Assembly: GCF_905171765.1 (NCBI RefSeq)
Contig: NC_053390.1
Span: 217,075,927 to 217,139,926, forward strand
Length of the DNA stretch: 64,000 bases
Origin: Bufo bufo
Taxonomy: Eukaryota; Chordata; Amphibia; Anura; Bufonidae
Direction: 5' to 3'
Under the pieces are notes generated by a model, which did no database searches, was not told where the DNA came from, and worked only from the letters and a program-made list of their open reading frames with translations. Positions 12,315-23,209 of this stretch are shown here, one piece after another (position 1 is the stretch's first letter; the number at the start of each line of letters is the position of its first letter). A program made the translations under genes and the position numbers.

Positions 12315-12429
12315 CCGTATTTTTCGCCCTATAAGACGCACCTAGGTTTTTGAGGAGGAAAATAACAAAAAAAAAATTTTTAACCAAAAGGTGTGCTTTT
12401 GGTGGGTTTTGAACTAATGGTAGTCTGTT

Positions 12430-12606
12430 GATGACACTATTATGGGGGTCTGTGGCTGACACTGTTATGGGGATCTGTGGATGGCACTGTTATGGGGGCA
12501 TCTGTGGATGGCATGACACTGCTATGGGGGGATCTGTGGATGGCACTGTTATGGGGGCATCTGTGGATGGCATAACACTGCTATGGGGGGATCTGTGGAT
12601 GACACA
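12430..12606 (+). repeat. Minisatellite inside the foldback element
   Basis: Repeats of the GGATCTGTGGATGGCACTG-TTATGGGGGCATC type alternate with a variant carrying GGCAT(G/A)ACACTGCTATGG. The higher-order pair recurs about every 65 bp, giving four to five short units. A partial inverted unit follows at 12612-12642. Confidence 0.8.
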
Positions 12607-12710
12607 TAAATAGCATCCACAGATCCCCCCCATAACAGTGTCCCTGTGTAGTGTGAATGACCCCCAATACAGGGGGTGGGTGCCGGCATCTAGTTTTGTA
12701 ATGGCAGCGG

Positions 12711-13135
12711 TGCCCGGTGCAGTCACTGTATTCTATTGCACTGGGCCCCGCTCACTGTAGTAATCTTATCGAAGTATAGGCATTGTTTAACAATAGAATT
12801 CATCTTCATTCCAGCAGCCTGTACTACCATACTTACTAACTTCCGTAGCAGGCAGGAGGGCGGACGGCTGTAGCGTAACTCACTACGTCACGCGCTGGCG
12901 CTGCCTGCTTCATTCATAAAGTGGGAGGAGCAGGCGCGTGACGTAGTGAGTTACGCTACAGCCGCCCGCCCTCCCGCCCGGCCTCCAGCCTGCTATGGAA
13001 GTTAGTAAGTATGGTAGTACAGGCTGCTGGAATGAAGATTAATTATATTGTCAAACAATGCCTACACTTAGATAGGATTACTACAGTGAGCGGGGCCCGG
13101 AGCAATAGAATACAGTGACTGCATCGGGCCCCGCT
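12711..13135. repeat. Large inverted repeat inside the foldback element
   Basis: The left arm (about 12711-12905) reads through CAGTCACTGTATTCTATTGC, the CATTCCAGCAGCCTGTACTA block and CTGTAGCGTAACTCACTACG. The right arm (about 12920-13135) carries the reverse complements in reverse order, with scattered differences. The loop is only a few tens of bases. Such a structure could form a stable hairpin as RNA. Confidence 0.85.
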
Positions 13136-13323
13136 GCCATTCCTAAACCAGATGCTGGCCCCCAGCCCCTCCTCCCTCCCTGCTGATACACCCTCTGGTC
13201 GCACTGTGCAGCATGCGGTCGGCGGTGTATCAGTGTAAACTGCAGCATTCGCCCCATAAGACGCACTGCCATTTCCCCTCCACTTTTGGGGGGTGTGCGT
13301 CTTATAGGGCAAAAAATACGGTA

Positions 13324-15720
13324 AATTGGAAGACGAGTTCTCAGACACTGAAATTAGGGAGATCTTATCTAAGCTAAAAGGGGGGAAAAGCCCTGGGCCG
13401 GATGGCTTCACAGTACCCTTTTTTAAGACATTTAAAGATCTCCTTGTACCTTTTTTGGTGAAGGCATTTAATAGTATCTCTCCCACATGCCCCTTCCCTA
13501 AACAGGCTTTAGAAGCTCATATTGTGTTGATCCCGAAACCCAACCAAGATGCATCGGTCTGTAGTAACTATCGCCCTATTTCATTAATTAACTGCAACAT
13601 TAAATTGTACTCCAAATTAATAGCTACTCGCCTCAACACAGTGATCCCGGAGATCATTCATAGAGATCAGGTGGGCTTTATTCCTGGGAGGGAGGCTAGG
13701 GATAATACCATTAGGACCATCGACCTGATAGCAACAGCGAGACGTTGTAAGGATCCCTTGTGTCTCTTATTCGTTGACGTGGAAAAGGCGTTTGATAGGG
13801 TACATTCGGGTTTTATCGTAGCTTCCCTGTGGCAAATTGGATTAGGCCCCACCTTGGTTAATCGGATCTGCGCCCTCTACTCACATCCCTCAGCTAGGGT
13901 CAAAACCATTCTTGCTCCGGCCTTCGAGATCCAAAATGGCACCCGCCAAGGTTGCCCCCTATCGCCATTACTTTATGTCCTTTTATGAAGCATTTAGCCT
14001 TGAAAAAAACTGGATATTTTAGGGATACATACGAAAGGACATCAGCATAAGTTAGCGTTATATGCGGATGATCTATTTATGTATATTTCTAATGCTCATG
14101 TTACTATCCCATCCGTGTTGAAAGAATTTCAACAATTTGGACGTCTTAGTAATTTTAAGATCAATCTCAATAAAGGTGAAATGTTGAATATCACGCTACC
14201 AGAACGCGAGGCTTTACTTATACAGTCCAACTTCTCTTTCAAATGGCGGACCACGAGCATTACATACTTGGGTCTACAAATCCCGGCACAACTTCATCTC
14301 CTCTATCCACTTAATTATCTGCCTCTTCAAAGTAGAACGGTAGCAGATTTGGGGAGATATTCTCTTAGGACCCTATCGTGGTTTGGTAGAATAAACGTGA
14401 TTATAATGGATATACTTCCAAGATTCCTTTATCTCTTCCAAACCATTCCCATTTGTATACCCAGGAAATTTTTTATCACCCTGACCAAAGCTTTGACACG
14501 TTTCATATGGGGTTCAAGCAAGCCTAGGTTGAGCAATCGGACATTGTCTAAAGCTAAGCACAGAGGAGGCATGGGCATGTCGGACCTAAACTTTATCATG
14601 CATCGGCATTACTCATGCGGATCCTGAATTGGTCTGAAGAGCCAGGTGCGAAGCTCTGGGTCCAAATAGAGCTTGATCTCTCTCCCTTGGACTTAAAGAC
14701 AGCGCCCTGGGTGAAGGTTGTAGATAGACCCTCGATGGAGGAATGGCCCTTTTTAGTGCGACATACCCTCACTCAATGGGATAGCTGGCTCCAAAACTCT
14801 CAATTATCACATAGACCAGGTCCAATGACTCCTCCTATGGGCAACCCTGCTTTTTCCCCGGGTTGTCAAGTGAATAGATTTCTGAAATGCTCCCAGTCCG
14901 CGTGCCTGAGAGTTAGGGATGTCCTGACTGACTCTAAACTAACTCAGTTTGATGCTTTGGTGCCCTCGGATGTGAGACAAGGGTGTAGCTGGCTCGAATA
15001 AGCTCAGTTGAAAGCATTTGTAGAAGGACTTTTTGTACACTCCTCATGTCCGGTAGTGTCAGATTTTGATTCCCTCTTCCTCAAACCTGACACACACTAC
15101 AAACTGCTCTCACAGCTTTACAAAATCTTAATAAAACAATGCAATGATGATTTAGCGTCCTATTTCCGGAAATGGGAAACTACTGTCTTTCTTGCCCGAA
15201 GAGATTGCCAAGATGTGTACGTTCTCTCATGGATTGTCCATAGCAACTTCAGCTCAAGAAAAGAACTTTAAGATACTTTCTAGATGGTGCTATTGTCTAT
15301 CGATCCTTCATAAAATGTTTCCTTCCATCTCCGATTTTATGTTGGAGATGCAAGACAGAGGAAGGCACTTTGTTACATATTTGGTGGGCCTGCCCACTGA
15401 TCAGGAGGTTCTGGGACTAGGGGTTTACAGGAATTTCTCAGGGAAATAAGTATTAAATACTCCTAAAATGACCCTTCTTTCACTGGTGCCCGGATTTTTG
15501 GCGCAAGTAAAGAAAAATGCACTAAGATTCTTCTTCACAGCAGCTCGCATGACGATCCCGAGACACTGGAAGTTCCCTCTCTCCGTGAATGGGCCAAGGA
15601 ACTTAGGTATTTACTGAGAATGGAAGAGCTGATCGCACTTTCGCATGAACAGGGCGAAAGATTTGACCGTAGGTGGCACCCTCTTTCTGAATAACTTCAC
15701 TCCTCTGAATTCTCTATAGC
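13324..15720 (+). pseudogene. LINE C ORF2: reverse transcriptase and C-terminal region
   Basis: The long frame 13326-13988 (about 220 codons) carries GKSPGPDGFT, YRPISLIN, HRDQVGFIPG, VDVEKAFDR and RQGCPLSPLL, then stops with TGA. After a frame change the catalytic YADD lies at 14061-14072, followed by SNFKINLNKGE and an intact stretch to 14627. The C-terminal part is scattered over several frames (14615-15001, 15008-15271, 15192-15449) and the Cys/His motif is only partly seen. The protein is a target-primed RT and is inactive here. Confidence 0.88.
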
Positions 15721-16130
15721 ACTTGACGATGAGGCAGATGCTGACACATAGCTCGCTGGACCTTCTCTTGCTCTGGCTGATGGTTGGTGCTTTGACACTT
15801 GAGATGACTCAGATGAGACATAGATCTTTCTTTCAGATTACCCCTTCATCTTTCCCCTCCCTTCTTTTCCCTTCCCACTCTCTTCCCCCCCCCCCCCCCC
15901 CTCATATGTTAGTATATGTGTAAATGCTTCAATAATATGACAGGCTAAGTTGACCCAGAAAGGAGAGTTTATTACTGTTTGAAGTTTGCAGCAATTTTTC
16001 AAGTGGTTTCAATTGCAGAAATTTGAGTCGTTGGGATCCTGCGTGATACTATAGATTTGTACATTTTCAAAGAGCTTGTCTTGATGTTTTTGTCACACTG
16101 TGAAAATAAAACTTAGAGTAAAAAAAATAT
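15721..16130 (+). other. LINE C 3' UTR
   Basis: Noncoding. It contains a pyrimidine-rich block with a run of about 18 C (15885-15902), then mixed sequence and AATAAAACTTAGAG near 16105-16117 followed by a short A-rich end at the duplication. Confidence 0.7.
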
Positions 16131-16141
16131 ATACCTTTCAT

Positions 16142-16841
16142 TATTTATAATGGCTCGTTTTGTCTGGGGAGCAATCATCAGGGGAAGCAAAATGGCCGCT
16201 GTCCCACAAAACCTGTCCTGATCACACATGAGGACAATTTACTTTACAACACTGAGCTAAAGAGCTGCTCCTCTCTGCTCTACTTGTCAGGGATTATGAT
16301 CCTGAATACAGATGATAAGAACGTTAGCTGAATCTCTGGGGAAATTAGTTCATGATTGAGGAGACATGAAGTACAAAGAGTATGGACAGGACAGGCTGTG
16401 GTAATAGAGACTGTAAACAAGTGCTGCTCATTAGCCACACCTCACCCTCCTCTCATGTCTCATTATCATCTCCATTTCGCCACACCTCACCCTCCTCTCA
16501 TGTCTCATTATCATCTCCATTCCCACAAAGATTCATCTGTATTCAGGATCATGATTCCTGACAAGCAGAGCAGAGAGGAGGCTCATGATTCCTGACAAGC
16601 AGAGCAGAGAGGAGGATGAGGCAGCACTATGGCTCATTGTGGTGAAGTAACTTGTCCTCCTGTGTGATTAGGACAGGTGTTGTGTGTACTTATAGGATGG
16701 TGGCCATTTTATTTCTCCTAATGATTGCTCCCTAGAAAAAAAGAAGTCATTTTAAGTAATGAAAGGTATTTGTGAATATACAGTATTTATTATAAAATAA
16801 TATTTAAGTATTTTCATTTTTTTTATTCCTGGATAACCCCT
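16142..16841. repeat. Internal palindromic sequence and short duplications of the TTAA element
   Basis: AGCAATCATCAGG near 16171 and CCTAATGATTGCT near 16716, AAGTTACTTCACC-like and TCAGGGATTATGATCCTGAA-like blocks occur in opposite orientations, so the element is a long imperfect palindrome. Two local tandem duplications are superimposed: CCACACCTCACCCTCCTCTC (from 16435 and from 16480, about 45 bp apart) and GGCTCATGATTCCTGACAAG-type sequence (about 16549 and 16580). Confidence 0.7.
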
Positions 16842-16845
16842 TTAA

Positions 16846-17873
16846 TATTCCCCAGGCAACTCTGAACACACTTAAGGCTAACTTCCCTTTTAATTGGAGA
16901 GGGGATTCCTTACGGTACCTGGGTGTGGACCTTACCCCCCGTTATGCGGATCTGTACAAAAAAAATGTCCCTCCCATTTATAGAGAGATTAGAGAACTGC
17001 TCATCAAATGGCACACACTCCCTATATCCTTCATGGGCTGGATTGCAGCGGTGAAGATGACAATCCTGCCAAAGATTTTGTACTTGTTTGAGACCCTACC
17101 CATCCCTATCCCTCTTAGAGACCCGCGGTCAATCCGGTCAGAGCTCTTAAAATTCATTTGGGCCGAAAAACACCACAGGATTCCTAGGTCGGTGCTCTTG
17201 TCCAGCAAGTCTCAGTGTAGTTTGGGAGTCCCGGACCTGATTAAGTACTACTGGGCTGCCCAGTTACGCTGCATCCCGACATGGGCATCTTTACAGCCTT
17301 ATTTCATCTGGATGCAAATAGAGAGACTCTGGCTGGCTGCCATCCACCCTAATTCTCTGCTATGGTCAAGCCCTTTTAGTGCACCATTCACTAGGGAACT
17401 CTTAGGTTCAATGATCTGCACCAAATCCGTATGGCTTCCCACCATTCCTCCATGACTTCCTTTCTATATCCCCCCTTACGCCCTGCTAGTTTTACCATGT
17501 CAGCGACAAGGCTGTGGTTTCAGCGAGGTGTCTTCCGCTATGCGGACATTGTAGACCTATTTATAAGGGAACTACTATCTTTCTCTGCTATTCAGGCTAA
17601 ATACAACCTTCTCTCCTTGACTAATTACTTCTAGCTTCAGGTCAGACACTTTGCCCAATTTGCCTTTTCTGTGTTAACTGTCTCACTCCTGAAAGCATTT
17701 AAACGCCTCTGTAGAAAAGGGATACATATGAGGGGATTAATATATGACATTTACACCATTCTGCTAAATCCCTTTCCAGAACGGGTTACCAGGCACTCTT
17801 ACATGGTCTGTTGCTAAGAATATTTGGGAAGAACTCTTCCGGACCCAATGTGGCGCCTTATATGGAGGTCGAC
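16846..17873 (+). pseudogene. LINE A ORF2, C-terminal region
   Basis: Resumes right after the TTAA duplication. The frame 16925-17455 carries YLGVDLTP at its start (WRGDSLRYLGV just before), then IKWHTLPISFMGW and KILYLFETLPI, matching the conserved post-RT region of the other LINEs here (compare WFGKINALKMDIL in LINE B). A frame change near 17440 leads to 17431-17634 and then a decayed part. It ends abruptly at 17873, where the ERV LTR starts, without a LINE 3' UTR. Confidence 0.85.
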
Positions 17874-19094
17874 TGTTGTGCCTTTTCATAGGTATATAAC
17901 ATTTATAGCAAAATTTCCTATTATAGTGGATTTTATATATAATAGGCCATGTTGTGTTATATTCACCATTGTGTATGTATTTTAAAGTAGGCCGAAAGAG
18001 CTTCATGGAAAGGACATGGTTCATAAGGTTTCTTTTCTATAAGGTGTGCCAGTCTGAGAAGAGTCACTCTTGTCTCCTTACAGATTTAATACTGAGATAT
18101 GGATATTCTCTAGTCTCTCTGGTGCTAATTATCCCTACTGTTTAATGTCTATTGATGAAGCAGAAAATCTGTGATGCATGTACACATATAATGAACATTA
18201 GTTTTTAGTATAAGATAATCAATAGGACATATGTATTGTATTACATACCGTATGTATTGTATTATATTATTGGATATTATGAAGGACGTCAATGCATTTA
18301 TTATCTGATATATTTCTCAGTAGGAACGCATACAGTCCTAAAGCATGATGAGAATAATTTTAAGTAAACTTTGTAGTGAGATAGTGTTATTTTAACTAAC
18401 AAGCAATCAACCAACCAACCGTTGGAGTAACAGAGGAGACACAAATGTCTGTGAGAGTACAAGGTCCATTATATTCTTATCGATACCGTAAATTTAGTAG
18501 CTTAAGAAACGTCTCAAATGGTACCCAAATGTCTGTGTTTTAGTTTGTTTATGTGTCAAAAATAATCCCTTAGCTCTGATTTAGGATTCCATATATTATG
18601 TGTATAGAATGTAAGAGAAATCAGACTTAGACAGTTAACCATTAATAGTGATGATGCTAGTAGCTTATGTAATAGTGCCACCTAGGTATGAATAGGTAAC
18701 ATTGCGCCAAGAGCTAAAATGCATTCTGGGTGACATCACGGTCATTATCATATGTACACGGCTAACCGACAGTGATTCTAAAACTCCAAGTTAGGAAGGT
18801 GTGTCTAACTGATAAATTTGTGAACATAAACCACACACACATAAGGATAACAACAGGGAGAAACAGAAAACACAGAAACACAGAGAAACAAAGAAAGGAA
18901 GCACACCCCAGGAGAAAATCCCAATGATGAGAACAGACTTTAGAGCTGACTTCCATTAGACTCTGCATATCAACTGCACTCTCGGGTAACGTATAATTTT
19001 ATTATATGTAGTACTTATTGAATTAATTAGCTTGATATTTAGGAAAATCCCTGCTTTATTGCGGATGTGTAATGTTAGATGTACCACATCAATA

Positions 19095-20733
19095 CAGTGC
19101 CTTGCAGAAGTAATTCCCCCCCCTTGACTTTTTTCGTATTTTGTTACATTACAGCCTTAAGTTCAATGTTTTTTTTAATCTGAATTTTATGCAATGGATA
19201 AGAACACAATAGTCTAAGTTGGTGAAGTGAAATAAGAAAAATATATAAATAAAACAATTGTTTAGAAATAGAAAACAGAAACGTGGCATGTGCGTATGTA
19301 TTCACCCCCTTTGTTAGGAAGACCATAAAAAGCTCTGATGCAACCAATTACTTTCAGAAGTCACATAATTAGTGAAATGATGTCCACCTATGTGCAATCT
19401 AAGTGTCGCATGATCTGTCATTACATATACACACCTTTTTTGAAAGACCCCAAAGGCTGCAACACCTAAGCAAGAGGCATCACTAACAAAACACTTCCAT
19501 GAAGACTAAGGAACTCTCCAAACAAGTAAGGGACAATGTTGTTGAGAAGTACAAGTTAGGGTTAGGTTATAAAAAAATATCCAAATCTTTGATAACCCCA
19601 GGAGCACCATCAAATCTATCATAACCAAATGGAAAGAACATGGCACAACAGCAAGCCTGCCAAGAGATGGCCACCTACAAAAACTCACAGATCGGGCAAG
19701 GACGGCATTTATCAGAGAGGCAGCACAAAGACCTAAGGTAACCCTGGAGGAGCTGCAGAGTTCCACAGCAGAGACTGGAGTATCTGTACATAGGACGACA
19801 ATAAGCCGTACACTCCATAGAGTTGGGCTTTATGGCAGAGTGGCCAGGAGAAAGCAATTACTTTCAGCTAAAAACAAAAAGGCACGTTGTGATTTTGCGA
19901 AAAGGCATGTGGAAGGCTCCCAAAATGTATGGAGGTAGGTGCTTTGGTCTGATGAGACTAAAATTGAACTTTTCAGCCATCAAAGAAAACGCTATGTCTG
20001 GAGCAAACCCAACACATCACATCACCCAAAGAACACCATCCCCACAGTGACACATGGTGCTGGCAGCATGATGTTGTGGGGATGTTTTTCAACAGCAGGG
20101 GCTGGGAAACTGGTCAGAGTTGAGGGAAAGATGGATGGTGCTAAATACAAGGATATTCTTCTGCAAAACCTGTACCACTCTGTGCGTGATTTAAGGCTAG
20201 GATCGAGGTTCACCTTCCAGCAGGACAATGACCCCAAACACACTGCTAAAGCAACACTTGAGTGGTTTAAGGGGAAACATGTAAATGTGTTGGAATGGCC
20301 TAGTCAAAGCCCAGATCTCAATCCAATAGGAAATCTGTGGTCAGACTTAAAGATTGCTGTTCACAAGCGCAAACCATCCTACTTGAAGGAGCTGGAGCAG
20401 TTTTGCAAGGAGGAATGGCAAAAATCCCAGTGGTAAGATGTGGCAAGCTCATAAAGACTTATCCAAAACGACTTGGAGCTGTAATTGCTGCAAAAGGTGG
20501 CTTTACAAATTATTAACTTTAGGGGGGTGAATAGTTATGTACATTTACTTTTTCTGTTATTTTGTCCAATTTGTTTGCTTCACAATAAAAAAAAAACATC
20601 TTCAAAGTTGTGGGCATGTTCTGTAAATTAAATGATGCAAATCCTTAAACAATCCATGTTAATTTCAGGTTGTGAGGCACCAAAATACGAAAAAAGTCAA
20701 GGTGGGGGGGGTGAATACATTTGCAAGACACTG
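19095..20733 (+). mobile_element. Tc1/mariner-like transposon (family 2)
   Basis: The 1639-bp element has ends CAGTGCCTTGCAGAAGTAAT / inverse (right end ATTTGCAAGACACTG) and TA on each side (19093-19094, 20734-20735). The other LTR keeps the empty site (CATCAATATTATCACTATTC near 46112), confirming the boundaries. Inner repeats GGGGGTGAATA lie near both ends. Confidence 0.95.
19501..20515 (+). pseudogene. Tc1-like transposase (family 2), frameshifted, catalytic Glu lost
   Basis: Begins MKTKELSKQVRDNVVEKYK (paired-type HTH) and shifts frame near 19590. The helix-turn-helix/GRPR part is spread over shifted frames. The C-terminal frame (19939-20436) is open for 165 codons with LWSDETKIEL (first Asp) and FQQDNDPKHT (second Asp). 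Thirty-four residues on, the expected Glu of SPDLNPIENLW is Gly (codon GGA at 20329-20331), so this DD34E enzyme would be catalytically dead even without frameshifts. Confidence 0.9.
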
Positions 20734-21232
20734 TATTTTCACCATTCAGTAAAGATGCATATTACTGAATAAAAGATTGATACCAAGAAAATCTCTCTGA
20801 TTGGAATTCCATAGTCTGTATCAGGCTTGATCATTTATAATTTGTGTAGCAATACTACCCGATATCCGAGATTGGTTATAGTTTGATCAGAGCAAGGGTT
20901 CGTATCTACCCTAATCTTTATTGAGTTTACTGAATATTATTATCTGATAAATTTCTCATAATTGTTGTTGGGTACTGCATATCACTGTGTGTTATTGCAT
21001 ATTATTAAGTTTTATATTGATTAAGCTTTGATTGCATTTTAAGTTATTGTATAATAAATCATTTATATTTTTGCATAGACGCTTGTACTATGATTGCACA
21101 ACATAATTAAATTAACAACAAATTATTTTTGAGGTGTTTTATATGTCCACCTCTAGGATCAATTCCCTTTTAAATATTTCCTTTGATCCTTTCTTTTATA
21201 TAAAGCATTTGCTTTATATCCCTGACATAAAT

Positions 21233-21250
21233 TGGAGGCACTGCTGAGAT
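21233..21250 (+). promoter_or_regulatory. ERV primer-binding-site-like sequence
   Basis: Five bases after the 5' LTR lies TGGAGGCACTGCTGAGAT. It starts with TGG, the complement of a tRNA CCA end, in the position of a retroviral primer site. I cannot name the tRNA from this decayed copy. Confidence 0.55.
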
Positions 21251-21338
21251 TGTTAATTCATTAATTATTTGTGCAAATAGTAAAACGTTCCATATATTTC
21301 TTGGCTAACCAGATTGTTCATCTATCTTTGTACTAATT

Positions 21339-23209
21339 ATGAGCGTAGCCAATAGTGAAGCGGGTTCTGGTGAAACTACCGGAGGTAGTCCATCTAGCCC
21401 GGCACAGTTAATCCATGACATTGTTGACTATGTAAATTCACGGTTTGGTTTGGATCAGGATATAGCTGCATGGTTAAGTGAGCTGCAGGCAGAAGCCAAG
21501 AGAGAATGTGTGGATGTATGGACATCACTTGTTACAGTCAGAAGACATCTAACCTATTTTAGTGTGCTTAAAAGTAACGCCAGTAAAGACCAACACGTCT
21601 TAAAGATGTTGCCACCAGTTCTGTATGCAATATTAGAAGTCAGTACCCTCTTAAAGAGTAGAAATATGCATATAACAGACATGCAGGCCTATATATCCCA
21701 TATAGAAACAGAATTAGAATCTGCAAAAGCATCGATCAAGGACTTAAAGCGTGAGCTCGATCTCAGCCATGTTGCCTATCATCAACTAAAAAGGGAGGCA
21801 GATGAGCTGAACCTCCGTTATTGCAGACTTCCGCAAACAGATAGACCAAGCCATACTATAGTCAATGTTGAAAGTGATATGTCAGATTTTTGGATCCTCC
21901 AGCTCTCACACCTCAAAATATTGATATGTCATCATCACGTGCTCTTAAAGCGGAATCCATCCGAGACCCTAAGCCACCCGAGGGTGATGGCATGATTACA
22001 CAGGAGGCATTAACCCAATTAAGTCAGGCGTTTCAAGCTGTAACCGCCTTACTAGGCGCTAGCGACGCCAAAGGCCACAGAAGTGTCCCCCCACACCTTC
22101 CCCTAGAGAGGGATGTTAGGGTTAAGTCACCTGTGCCAAGTGGGTACGATGGAAGTGATCGGAGTATGAGTGATTATGACAGTGATGTGGAGAAGCGTGT
22201 GGCTTATTCCCCAGCGCGCAGGCATGAGTTTGCCCACGAGTGGGGTGAGAGTTGTAGGCGACCGTCATATGCTGAAGTGGTCTCTAGAAAGAAAAATGCT
22301 CAGTGTTCAGAAAGGGATTAGAGTTCCTCGAGTATCATTAAATTTCTAAATGCCACTATAGCTAAATTGTGTGAGAGGTTCTCCTGAAATTGCTGACCAC
22401 TTAGAACTCTACCAGTCCACTATGGATTCTTTAAAATTGTATTTTGATGCGGACAGGATCAGATTCCTACCATGGGCATTTGAAAATAAGTATCGCACTA
22501 CTTTATTTCCTTCAGAGAAAGGGGGATCTGGGATTGGCAGGATGTTTTGCATGAGGTGAAATTAGAATTCGGTCCTTACCGGACGATTACTGCTGCAAAA
22601 CGTGATATTTATAAACTCACATGTAGACCCAATCAAAGTCACCGGGAATTTCTCTCTATCCTTAAAAATGCTTATGTGTTAGCGTATAGGTCCCCAAATT
22701 TGGAATCTGAGTAATTTATACAACTGTTCTATGATGCAATGCCTATACAAATTAAATTTAGCCTAGCTAGAGATTTCGATCTTAATGCTCCCTTGGACAG
22801 ATTTGTGACGGCTGCCACTTCACTGTATAATATCAGTGAGTGCCATGCTACAGGTGAGAAAAGATCCAAAAGGTACCGAGAACAAAACATAGCAGAAGCT
22901 AAAATAAACCCCAACCTGAGATTTGAAACGCAGCCACACACGTACCCTCTGTCTACAGGACCTTTCCAACGAACCCAGCGACAACAGGTAGGACCCAAGC
23001 AAACAAAGCCTCATAGCCCCAACGGGTCAGAGGGGGATAATAATGGTGGTAAAAGGTCTAACTACCATCCCCAATATTACAATAGAAGTCCCCCGGGATA
23101 CAGGCGCTGCAATAACAGGCCCAGACAACAGAAGGAAGGTAGGCCTAAACCCTCTACTTCACCTAGAAGTCGGTCTCCCACCTCTAGTAAGGGTACGCCA
23201 CAAAACTAA
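21339..23209 (+). pseudogene. ERV gag-like gene (broken)
   Basis: The first open frame (21339-21995) gives a 218-residue N-terminal part with a predicted coiled coil over about residues 110-165. The frame shifts near 21880 to 21890-22321, which ends in TAG, and remains of a third part are at 22371-22559. The last part (22739-23209) ends in a basic segment rich in Arg, Asn, Pro and Gly. No CX2CX4HX4C knuckle is seen; the coiled coil plus basic tail recalls foamy-virus-like Gag, but this is only a resemblance in layout. No intact product is possible. Confidence 0.7.

Larger units (their letters stand above)
12315..13321. mobile_element. TA-flanked foldback DNA transposon (non-autonomous)
   Basis: Ends CCGTATTTTTCGCCCTATAA and its inverse flank about 1007 bp, with TA on each side (12313-12314 and 13322-13323). 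The target is LINE C ORF2, and codons join across it. It contains no credible transposase. The interior has a minisatellite (12430-12606) and two large inverted arms (about 12711-12905 and 12920-13135), so it can fold into a long hairpin. The superfamily is uncertain: TA suggests Tc1/mariner-like, but a longer decayed duplication is possible. Confidence 0.8.
12030..16130 (+). mobile_element. LINE C: 5'-truncated Tx1/L1-like LINE
   Basis: An 11-bp duplication, ATACCTTTCAT, flanks it (12019-12029 and 16131-16141). It starts mid ORF2, before the RT domain, and runs to a 3' UTR with a C-run (about 15885-15902), an AATAAA-type signal near 16105 and a short A-rich tail (16120-16130). A foldback DNA transposon (12315-13321) sits near its 5' end. 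It is younger than the TTAA element that hosts it. Confidence 0.9.
11951..16841. mobile_element. T2/Kolobok-like TTAA element, interrupted by LINE C
   Basis: TTAA at 11947-11950 and 16842-16845 flanks inverted ends AGGGGTTCTCTGGGAATTA and TAATTCCTGGATAACCCCT-type sequence (right end read on the plus strand as ATTCCTGGATAACCCCT). TTAA duplications with AGGG ends are typical of the T2/Kolobok MITEs described in Xenopus; piggyBac would also give TTAA. Without LINE C the element is about 0.79 kb (11951-12029 plus 16142-16841) and codes for nothing. Its interior is itself partly palindromic. Confidence 0.85.
3011..17873 (+). mobile_element. LINE A: Tx1/L1-like non-LTR retrotransposon, in three pieces
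   Basis: One plus-strand LINE can be followed through 3011-4955, 10987-11950 and 16846-17873. The breaks are explained by LINE B (16-bp duplication) and by a TTAA-flanked element. The codon order runs through both breaks: endonuclease and linker, then reverse transcriptase, then the C-terminal region. The 5' end seems truncated inside or near ORF1. The 3' end is lost at 17874, where the ERV LTR begins, and no 3' UTR is seen on the far side of the ERV. The protein resembles the Tx1 branch of the L1 group, which is common in amphibians and fish. Confidence 0.85.
17874..21227 (+). repeat. ERV 5' LTR (with a Tc1-like insertion)
   Basis: Starts TGTTGTGCCTTTTCATAGG and ends CCCTGACA (TG...CA). It matches 43353-46700 along its length once the Tc1-like elements are removed; its own length without the insert is about 1.7 kb. 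An AATAAA (about 21053) lies towards the 3' end. Compared with the 3' LTR it lacks about 80 bp (46360-46440 region). Substitutions between the LTRs are easy to find, so the insertion is not recent. Confidence 0.9.

Noticed and set aside
12428..12726. Gly/Trp/Met-rich frames on both strands
   Set aside because: They are translations of a minisatellite in a non-coding transposon.
11951..16841. piggyBac element from the TTAA duplication
   Set aside because: TTAA fits piggyBac too, but the AGGGG ends and long palindromic non-coding interior resemble T2/Kolobok MITEs more; not decisive without a library search.
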